Source: Mesorhizobium sp. CU3 (GTDB taxonomy: Bacteria > Pseudomonadota > Alphaproteobacteria > Rhizobiales > Rhizobiaceae). From it: DNA of 64,000 nt. The position numbers and the translations under genes were made by a program. Positions within the stretch are counted from its first letter, which is position 1; every line of letters starts with the position of its first letter. Positions 57,842 to 64,000 of this stretch are shown one piece after another. Location: assembly GCF_006442965.1 (NCBI RefSeq), contig NZ_VFWX01000008.1:124001-188000 (forward strand). The letters run 5' to 3'. The notes beneath the pieces were generated by a model. The model saw only the letters and a list, made by a program, of their open reading frames with translations. It ran no database searches and was not told the origin of the DNA.

Positions 57842-60508
57842 ATGTCGCTTACAGCGCGAACTGATGGCGAAGGCGCGAGCTTCGCAGAAAGCAATTCTAC
57901 GCCAAGCGCCGCACAGTTGGACCTTCCGTACCAGGGGGACAAATCCGGCGCCAAGGCACGCCGCCTCGGCCTTTCAGCAACGATTTTTACCGCGCTGACC
58001 CTTCTTGTTCTGGCGTTTGGCAGCACGATCCAGAGCATCGACTATCATGCCCTTGTGCACGCGCTCAGTCACCTTCCGGCGGCTTCCATAGGCTGGGCGG
58101 TCTTCGCGACAGCGGTAAGCTTGGCGGCCGTGGTCGGGCGCGACGTGTGTGCGGTCTACTACGTCGGCGCTCGCACGCCACGTCTCGCGCCCCTCGTGGC
58201 CGGCTTTTGTGGAACAGCTCTTGGGAATGCAGTCGGTTTCGGCACCCTTACCGGCGCGGCGGTTCGATACCGGATTTACCGAGCCGTCGGACTTCGGTCC
58301 GAGGATATCGCCCGGCTCCTTTTGTTTGTCGCTGGCGGCTTCGGCCTTGGCCTTGCCGGCTTTGGAGGCATGACGACACTCATCGAGGCTGGGCCGGTCT
58401 CGCACCTTCTCGGCTGGCCGACGGGCGTATTGCAGGTGGCGGCAGGGAGCGCGCTCGCTGGATCCATTGTACTCCTGCTGTTTGGCTTGCGCGGACCAGT
58501 CCGCGTCGGCAGCTTCAGCCTTGCAGTCCCGAGCAAGGCGATCGCGGGCATGCAGCTCGGACTGACGGGTATCCGTCTCTTCGCAGCTGCAACCGCTCTG
58601 TGGATGCTTCTACCGGGAGCTTCGATAAATTTCCTCAGCTTTGCCGCTATTTTCTCGGCGGCTACTGCTTTGGGGGCCGTCAGCAACCTGCCAGGCGGCA
58701 TTGGAATATTCGAGGCGGCTGTATTTTGGGTCTATGCGGGACATGCCCCCATCGATCAGATCGCGGCAGCGCTGTTGGCGTACCGAGGGATATACTTTGG
58801 GATGCCATTGGTGCTTTCGGCGGCCTTGCTCGCAATATTCGAAACTCGCCTTGCCTTGGGAACGAGGACCCCCACCGCCAACGATCGGCTTATCGAGGCG
58901 GCCGCTCAACTTTCGCCCCGCTTCATGGGCGTCATCGCGTTTGCAACTGGAGTGATGCTGCTTACGTCCGGGGCAACGCCGACGTTCGGTCACAGACTGG
59001 CGATCCTCTCGATGCGCCTGCCCCTTTGGGTGGTCGAAACGTCTCATTTTCTCGGCAGTCTGGCCGGCGTTGTGTTTCTCTTTCTGGCCCGTGGACTGTT
59101 TGAACGACGTGACGGTGCCTGGTGGCTTGCGCTCTTGATGGCGACAGCAAGTCTCGGTTTGTCTCTGGCCAAGGGACTCGCTTATGGAGAGGCCGGATTC
59201 CTGGCGATTGTCATCAGCCTCCTGCTCGCGACCAAACGTCGGTTTGACCGACCTGCTTCAATGTTGGGTCAGCCTTTTACGCAGGGGTGGGCCGTCGCCG
59301 TAGGCGTGATCGTCCTCGCAACGGCCATAATCTTCCTCGTGGCGTTCCGAAACGCCGACTACACAGCGCGCGACCTTTGGTGGCAGTTTGAGTTTGATGC
59401 GCAGGCCCCCAGGGCGCTGCGCGCCTTGCTGGGCGCCGCGATCCTCGCTGTCGTCATCGGCCTTTGGCAGTTGCTTCGCCCGCCAAAGGGGCTCGCACCC
59501 CATCCGGACCTCATAGCACTTGGGCACGCTTCGCGGATCATTCGTGCCCAAGCCAGGAGCCAGGCGATGCTGGCTCTCATGGGCGACAAGAGCCTGCTGT
59601 TTTCCCGAACGGGAGACGCTTTCATAATGTACGGCAAGCGCGGCCGCAGCTGGATTGCACTCTTCGACCCCGTAGGCCCGGTCGAGGAATGGCCCGGATT
59701 GATCAAGAAATTTGTTGCATTGGCCGCAAGCCATGGGGGTCGCGCCGCCTTCTACGAGATCCGTCCTGAAAGCTTGCCGTTCTATCTGGACGCGGGCCTG
59801 TCAGTGATGAAGCTTGGCGAGGAGGCACGCGTGGGGCTCGCCGGCTTTGACATGAAGGGCAAAACAAGTGCCCACCTTCGCTATTCGCTCAAGCGCGGCG
59901 AACGCGAAGGGTTGACGTTCGAACTTGTGCCACCCCGACAGATCGCCGAAATCATGGATGCCTTGATCGAGATTTCGGCAGCATGGTTGCGTTCGCGCAG
60001 AACTAGGGAAAAGGGATTCTCAATCGCCGCGTTCGAACCCTCATATCTGGGATCCCAATGGGTCGCCCTCGTTCGACAGAATGACCTTCCCGTTGCGTTC
60101 GTAACCGTCATGGCGACCGGGACGCAGCAGGAAGCTTCGGTCGGCCTTATGCGCCACACGACCACGGCATCGCCCTACGCCATGGAGTTCCTGTTCACGA
60201 AGCTCATCCTCGAACTCAAAGACATGGGCTATGGCAGTCTGAGTCTAGGGATAGCTCCGTTGAGCGGCGTGTCGGCTGCCCCGCTGTCGTCGCGATGGCA
60301 CAGGCTGGGTGAGATGATCTGGCGCTATGGAACCCGGCTCTACAATTTCCAGGGCCTCAGAGCGTTCAAGAACAAATTCAATCCGGCGTGGGAACCGCGC
60401 TACCTGGCAGCGTCGGGTACGCTGAGCCCATTTGTCGTGCTCGCGGATGCCACAGCCTTGATTGGTGCCAGGTTCAAGAGCTCAGGAGCACGAACGCAGA
60501 ATGAATAA
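57842..60508 (+). CDS. mprF: Bifunctional lysylphosphatidylglycerol synthase/flippase (MprF/LpiA)
   Basis: MprF transfers lysine from Lys-tRNA to phosphatidylglycerol and flips the product outward, lowering surface charge. The 888-residue protein has an N-terminal flippase part with about 13 membrane helices (residues 45-540; GNAVGFGTLTGAAVRYRIYR, SNLPGGIGIFEAAV) and a C-terminal synthase domain (LMGDKSLLFSRTGDAFIMYG, SLKRGEREGLTFELVPP, WEPRYLAASG). Rhizobial lpiA is induced by low pH and sits in an operon with acvB, exactly as here. The frame opens at 57803, but ATG 57842 right after the permease stop is preferred. Confidence 0.95.
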   Translation: MSLTARTDGEGASFAESNSTPSAAQLDLPYQGDKSGAKARRLGLSATIFTALTLLVLAFGSTIQSIDYHALVHALSHLPAASIGWAVFATAVSLAAVVGRDVCAVYYVGARTPRLAPLVAGFCGTALGNAVGFGTLTGAAVRYRIYRAVGLRSEDIARLLLFVAGGFGLGLAGFGGMTTLIEAGPVSHLLGWPTGVLQVAAGSALAGSIVLLLFGLRGPVRVGSFSLAVPSKAIAGMQLGLTGIRLFAAATALWMLLPGASINFLSFAAIFSAATALGAVSNLPGGIGIFEAAVFWVYAGHAPIDQIAAALLAYRGIYFGMPLVLSAALLAIFETRLALGTRTPTANDRLIEAAAQLSPRFMGVIAFATGVMLLTSGATPTFGHRLAILSMRLPLWVVETSHFLGSLAGVVFLFLARGLFERRDGAWWLALLMATASLGLSLAKGLAYGEAGFLAIVISLLLATKRRFDRPASMLGQPFTQGWAVAVGVIVLATAIIFLVAFRNADYTARDLWWQFEFDAQAPRALRALLGAAILAVVIGLWQLLRPPKGLAPHPDLIALGHASRIIRAQARSQAMLALMGDKSLLFSRTGDAFIMYGKRGRSWIALFDPVGPVEEWPGLIKKFVALAASHGGRAAFYEIRPESLPFYLDAGLSVMKLGEEARVGLAGFDMKGKTSAHLRYSLKRGEREGLTFELVPPRQIAEIMDALIEISAAWLRSRRTREKGFSIAAFEPSYLGSQWVALVRQNDLPVAFVTVMATGTQQEASVGLMRHTTTASPYAMEFLFTKLILELKDMGYGSLSLGIAPLSGVSAAPLSSRWHRLGEMIWRYGTRLYNFQGLRAFKNKFNPAWEPRYLAASGTLSPFVVLADATALIGARFKSSGARTQNE

Positions 60509-61847
60509 GCTTGCCACCCTCATGTCAGCAGCATTTGCAATCATGGCGCCGACGCCGTCACTGGCGATCGAGGGAGGCCGCTATGGGGATGTCCACCTTG
60601 TGGTGCCGAATGGTCCGATCCAGGGATACGTCGTCCTGTTTTCGGGGCAGGACGGATGGAGCGACGCTAACCAGGCGGCACTGGCGGCGCTTGGGCAGCA
60701 GGGGGCACTCGCGGTCGGCGTCGACACCAAAACCTATCTGGCCAGGCTCACGGAAGAAAAGGAGCCCTGCCATAACCTGGTGGGCGATGTGGAGATCCTT
60801 AGCCGCCGGCTGCAGCGCGAGCACAGTGGGCTGCAGTATCATTTTCCCATTCTGGCCGGCGTCGATGCCGGCGGCACACTTGCAGGGGCTATTCTGGCGC
60901 AGGCTCCCGTCAACACGGTGGCAGGGGCTGTCTCAGTGGACCCAAGCGTGGTGCTTCCCAGCGAGCGGCCGCTTTGCGCTGGCGCGCCCTCGTCTCCTCA
61001 ACCCGGCGGCTTCGCCTACGGACCGTCCAAGGTCCTGCAGGGGTTTTGGAACCTTGGTCTTACGGCCGCCGAGCCCAAGGAAGCCCGCACCTATTTTGCC
61101 TCGCTTCAAAGCGCTGGCATGCCGATGAGCGTTCAGTCTGTCCCCGGTAGCGCTAGCGATGCGGTGACCTCACTGGTGCAGCCGCACTTCGATGCGGGCG
61201 ACGCTAGCGGCCTCTCGGCGCTTCCATTGATCGAACTGCCAGCGTCACACCCAACCGGACAGATGGCGATCGTTTTATCGGGGGACGGGGGCTGGCGAGA
61301 TCTCGACAAGACGATCGCCGAAGAGCTGCAATCGCGGGGAGTTTCGGTCGTCGGCTGGGACAGTGTGCGCTATTTCTGGGAAAAGAAAACGCCTGAGCAG
61401 ACGGCGGCCGACCTGGCCGCGGTGATCCGGGCCTATGGCGAAAAATGGCATGCCAAGGATGTCGCATTGGTCGGCTACTCTTTCGGCGCGGACGTGCTCC
61501 CATTCGTCTACAACGACCTCGCGGCCGACATAAAATCTCGTATCGCGCAGATTTCGCTCCTGGGGTTCGCGAATGCCGCTGATTGGGAGATTCAGGTTGC
61601 CGGGTGGCTTGGAGCCGCGCCCAGCTCCGAGGCCGTTCCGGTTGGGCCGGCGATCGAGCAAGTGCCTGCAAAGTTGCTCCAATGTTTCTATGGAAACGAA
61701 GAGACCGACACATTCTGCAACGCGCTCTCCCCGAGGGGCGTCGAGGTGATCAAGACGACCGGCGGCCATCACTTTGATGGCAACTACGCTCGCATGGCCG
61801 AGCAGATCCTCGATGGCTTCAACAAGAGGGTTGCTGCCAGGATGTAG
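60501..61847 (+). CDS. acvB: AcvB/VirJ-like periplasmic lysyl-phosphatidylglycerol hydrolase
   Basis: AcvB balances LpiA by cleaving lysyl-phosphatidylglycerol; in Agrobacterium it is needed for virulence. The 448-residue protein has a signal peptide (MNKLATLMSAAFAIMAPTPSLA), an N-terminal VirJ-like half and a C-terminal alpha/beta-hydrolase half. The latter has the nucleophile elbow VGYSFGADVLPF and an active-site-like GGHHFDGNY near the end. The start overlaps the mprF stop by 8 nt, so the two are translationally coupled. The frame is open upstream inside mprF. Confidence 0.94.
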   Translation: MNKLATLMSAAFAIMAPTPSLAIEGGRYGDVHLVVPNGPIQGYVVLFSGQDGWSDANQAALAALGQQGALAVGVDTKTYLARLTEEKEPCHNLVGDVEILSRRLQREHSGLQYHFPILAGVDAGGTLAGAILAQAPVNTVAGAVSVDPSVVLPSERPLCAGAPSSPQPGGFAYGPSKVLQGFWNLGLTAAEPKEARTYFASLQSAGMPMSVQSVPGSASDAVTSLVQPHFDAGDASGLSALPLIELPASHPTGQMAIVLSGDGGWRDLDKTIAEELQSRGVSVVGWDSVRYFWEKKTPEQTAADLAAVIRAYGEKWHAKDVALVGYSFGADVLPFVYNDLAADIKSRIAQISLLGFANAADWEIQVAGWLGAAPSSEAVPVGPAIEQVPAKLLQCFYGNEETDTFCNALSPRGVEVIKTTGGHHFDGNYARMAEQILDGFNKRVAARM

Positions 61848-62175
61848 CGCTCCTTGACTGGACGCCGCTCTGGAATTCCCGCCCAGCCGCCAGCGCAGAG
61901 CAACGCTTCCGGTGCTGTTCGTCACCGGCTGCGTTCGTCCCAAGGGCAGGAGATTCGAGCATGCCAAGTAGCCGAGTATTTGACTTGGCCAAGGGCCGAA
62001 ATTTCCAGCTTCGGAAGAATCAGCATGAGATCCCTCGAAAGCTGCGCCGCGATCAATTACTCGCCAATGTTACTAAAAGTTCATGCGCTGGAAATGACGT
62101 CGTAATGCGCCTCTCCCTATTCTTTTCAACACGACGCCCATCAGGGCGCGACATCTTGAAAGAGGATACGAGATC
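61848..62175. other. 328-bp intergenic region upstream of the HtrA gene
   Basis: No gene supported; a 72-codon frame at 61961-62179 lacks a credible family or ribosome site. It should hold the end of the mprF-acvB transcript and the degP promoter. I could not recognise a heat-shock or envelope-stress promoter with confidence. Confidence 0.45.
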
Positions 62176-63714
62176 ATGAAAATCTTACCCCGTACACATG
62201 GACGTCTGATGGCTGCCGCTGCCTCCCTGGCTATGGCTGGGGCAATCGGCTTCGGGGCCTATGCAACCGGCACGACACCCGTTCTGGCCGATGCCGTACA
62301 CGTTCAGTCGGCGCAGGTCCCTGGCTTCGCCGACCTCGTCGAGCGCGTGTCGCCGGCGGTCGTCAGCGTCAAGGTCAAGGCCAAGATCCAGCCGACCGCC
62401 GATGACGGTTCCAACGATCAGAATGGCTTCGACAACCTGCCCGACAATCCGCAGCTACGCCGTTTCTTCAAGGAATTCCGCGGCTTTGGCGATCAGGGTG
62501 GCGAGTTCGGCATGCATCGTTTCAACCATCGCGACCATGGCAATGGCCAGCCCCGCCCAGTCGCACAAGGGTCGGGCTTCTTCATCTCCGAAGACGGTTA
62601 CCTCGTCACCAATAACCACGTCGTCTCGGAAGGCTCTGACTTCAGCGTCGTCACAAATGACGGCAAGGAATTCGACGCCAAGCTGATCGGCACCGATCCG
62701 CGCACCGACCTCGCGGTGCTCAAGGTCGATGGCGGCAGCACCAAGTTCACCTATGTCGACTTCGCCGACGACTCCAAGATCCGCATCGGCGACTGGGTGG
62801 TGGCGGTCGGCAATCCATTCGGCCTCGGCGGCACCGTCACCGCCGGCATCGTCTCGGCGCGCGGCCGCGACATCGGCGCCGGCCCCTATGACGACTTCAT
62901 CCAGATTGATGCCCCGGTCAATCGCGGCAATTCGGGCGGCCCGACCTTTGACCTCGACGGCCAGGTGGTTGGCATCAACACCGCCATCTTCTCGCCGTCG
63001 GGCGGCAGCGTCGGCATCGCCTTCGACATCCCAGCCTCGACCGCCAAGCAGGTCGTCGATGACCTGATGAAGAACGGTTCCGTCCAGCGCGGCTGGCTCG
63101 GCGTCGAAATCCAGCCCGTCACCAAGGACATCGCGGAGTCGCTCGGCCTGAAGTCGGACAAGGGGGCGCTGGTCTCCAGCGCCCAGGATTCAGGCCCGGG
63201 CAAGAAGGCGGGCATCGTCGCCGGCGACGTCATCACCGAGGTCGACGGCAAGGATGTCGCTTCGCCGAAGGAACTCGCCCGCATGATTGGCGCCTACGCC
63301 CCGGGCAAGTCGGTCGACGTAACCGTCTGGCGCAATGGCAAGGATGAAGCGGTCAAGGTCGATCTCGGCACCCTGCCGGCCAGCGACAAGCAGGCCTCGA
63401 ACGACGATAGCCATCACCAGTCGGCACCCGGGTCCAAGGCCGATACACTTGCCGACCTCGGCCTGACTGTCACCAAGGCCGACAACGGCAAGGGCCTGGT
63501 CGTGACCGACGTCGATCCCGACAGCGCCGCCGCCGACCGCGGCATCCAGCCCGGCGACGTCATCACCTCGATCAATTCGAAACAGGTGAACACCACCGGC
63601 GATGTCAACAGGGCGATGGACGATGCGGTGAAGTCCGGCCGCAAGGTCGTGCTGATGCAGATCACACGTGACGACAGCAATCGCTTCGTTGCGGTGCCTG
63701 TCGCGCAGGGCTGA
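62176..63714 (+). CDS. degP: DegP/HtrA-type periplasmic serine protease
   Basis: A Do-like protease/chaperone of 512 residues. It starts with a signal peptide (hydrophobic 13-28). A trypsin-like domain has the catalytic His in YLVTNNHVVSEG, the Asp in TDPRTDLAVLKVD and the Ser in NRGNSGGPTFDLDG. Then come PDZ1 (GWLGVEIQPVTKDIAESLGL) and PDZ2 (LADLGLTVTKADNGKGLVVT). It degrades or refolds damaged envelope proteins. A Gly/His/Asn-rich loop (GMHRFNHRDHGNGQ) precedes the His, as in rhizobial DegP1. Its place beside lpiA/acvB fits envelope stress. Confidence 0.96.
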   Translation: MKILPRTHGRLMAAAASLAMAGAIGFGAYATGTTPVLADAVHVQSAQVPGFADLVERVSPAVVSVKVKAKIQPTADDGSNDQNGFDNLPDNPQLRRFFKEFRGFGDQGGEFGMHRFNHRDHGNGQPRPVAQGSGFFISEDGYLVTNNHVVSEGSDFSVVTNDGKEFDAKLIGTDPRTDLAVLKVDGGSTKFTYVDFADDSKIRIGDWVVAVGNPFGLGGTVTAGIVSARGRDIGAGPYDDFIQIDAPVNRGNSGGPTFDLDGQVVGINTAIFSPSGGSVGIAFDIPASTAKQVVDDLMKNGSVQRGWLGVEIQPVTKDIAESLGLKSDKGALVSSAQDSGPGKKAGIVAGDVITEVDGKDVASPKELARMIGAYAPGKSVDVTVWRNGKDEAVKVDLGTLPASDKQASNDDSHHQSAPGSKADTLADLGLTVTKADNGKGLVVTDVDPDSAAADRGIQPGDVITSINSKQVNTTGDVNRAMDDAVKSGRKVVLMQITRDDSNRFVAVPVAQG

Positions 63715-63763
63715 TCTCGCCATTCGAGACTGTGGTCCGATTTCGGAACCAGTCTGACTCATC

Positions 63764-63799
63764 GGTGTGTTGGCTCTTGCGTCCTCGAGCCAACACACC
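63764..63799. repeat. Perfect 13-bp inverted repeat downstream of degP
   Basis: GGTGTGTTGGCTC (63764-63776) and GAGCCAACACACC (63787-63799) form an exact stem with a 10-nt loop, 50 nt after the degP stop. A run of AAAA, not T, follows, so it is not a standard terminator for degP. Function may be RNA stability or a regulator site. Confidence 0.65.
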
Positions 63800-63933
63800 A
63801 AAAGATGATGGCTGCAGGGCCGAGGAGGTGGGCCATAGTTCCCTTTCCGGGCCCTGCCCCCCATTTTGTCGCTGCCATGGCTTGATCGCCGCCTCCCCTG
63901 TGTTACGGCAGAGCTTCCCTCTTGAGGACAAAC

Positions 63934-64000
63934 ATGGCCGGCATTTCCCGAAAATATCGCATGCTGCGTCGCTCGCAGGCGATGTGGGTTTCGCGGCGCG
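63934..64000 (+). CDS. Start of an unidentified gene, cut by the window edge
   Basis: The ATG at 63934 is preceded by TTGAGGACAAAC (GAGGA as ribosome site) and opens MAGISRKYRMLRRSQAMWVS to the window end. The visible part is basic. Too little remains to name a family. Confidence 0.45.
   Translation, partial: MAGISRKYRMLRRSQAMWVSRR

Overview
The window is GC-rich chromosomal DNA from an alphaproteobacterium of the Rhizobiales, most likely a Mesorhizobium or close relative. This is inferred from the gene families: a MucR/Ros regulator, three DUF982 proteins, an lpiA/acvB pair, a Rhizobium-plasmid-type traA/traCD set, BioY and PPDK. There is no rRNA to confirm it. The usual start context is a GGAGG-type ribosome binding site, and many adjacent genes overlap by 4 nt.

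Positions 1-27.4 kb are mostly surface polysaccharide and core metabolism. A minus-strand dTDP-L-rhamnose operon (rfbA-rfbC-rfbB-rfbD, the last cut by the window edge) is followed by bioY, a metallo-beta-lactamase-fold hydrolase, a DUF1499 protein, an acyl-CoA ligase, small conserved proteins, a polysaccharide deacetylase-like protein, two tandem family 9 glycosyltransferases and ppdK. From 15 to 27.4 kb a plus-strand cluster makes and uses GDP-sugars: phosphomannomutase, ManC, two Gmd-type dehydratases and a GDP-fucose-synthase-like enzyme. It continues with a glycosyltransferase, a Wzm/Wzt-type ABC exporter, a broken methyltransferase, a sulfotransferase, an FkbM methyltransferase and a second glycosyltransferase. 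The 20.1-24.9 kb part is visibly richer in A+T, as expected of an exchanged O-antigen or capsule module.

At 27,518 lies a tRNA-Gln(TTG). A large serine recombinase runs into it from the other strand, so its last codons are the antisense of the tRNA. This marks the left edge of an integrated mobile element covering at least 27.6-42.4 kb and perhaps up to about 48.6 kb. The element carries a relaxase-helicase (traA), traC, traD and a recognisable RSF1010/Q-type oriT between them. No type IV secretion genes are visible, so it looks like an integrative mobilizable element. Its cargo is a minus-strand block at 38.0-30.7 kb: a DUF2188 protein overlapping a TIR/nucleoside-deoxyribosyltransferase-like protein, followed by a 2051-residue protein with an N-terminal Mrr-type nuclease motif, a long helical-repeat body and two PIN-like segments. 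I propose this block as a candidate undescribed anti-phage or anti-plasmid system.

Positions 42.4-48.6 kb are gene-poor and partly degenerate. They hold a MucR regulator, a single-domain response regulator, DUF982 paralogues, three tiny membrane proteins, a cytochrome b561 pseudogene broken by a 7-bp tandem duplication, and a duplicated non-coding block of about 180-195 bp (43.6 and 45.1 kb) that could be a structured RNA or repeat family.

Positions 48.6-64 kb return to ordinary chromosome. They hold nhaA, small envelope proteins, an FAD monooxygenase, a MAPEG protein, an ion-channel-like protein, a NEW3-domain/ABC exporter operon, lpiA(mprF)-acvB for lysyl-phosphatidylglycerol metabolism, and a DegP/HtrA protease, all of them plausibly envelope maintenance.
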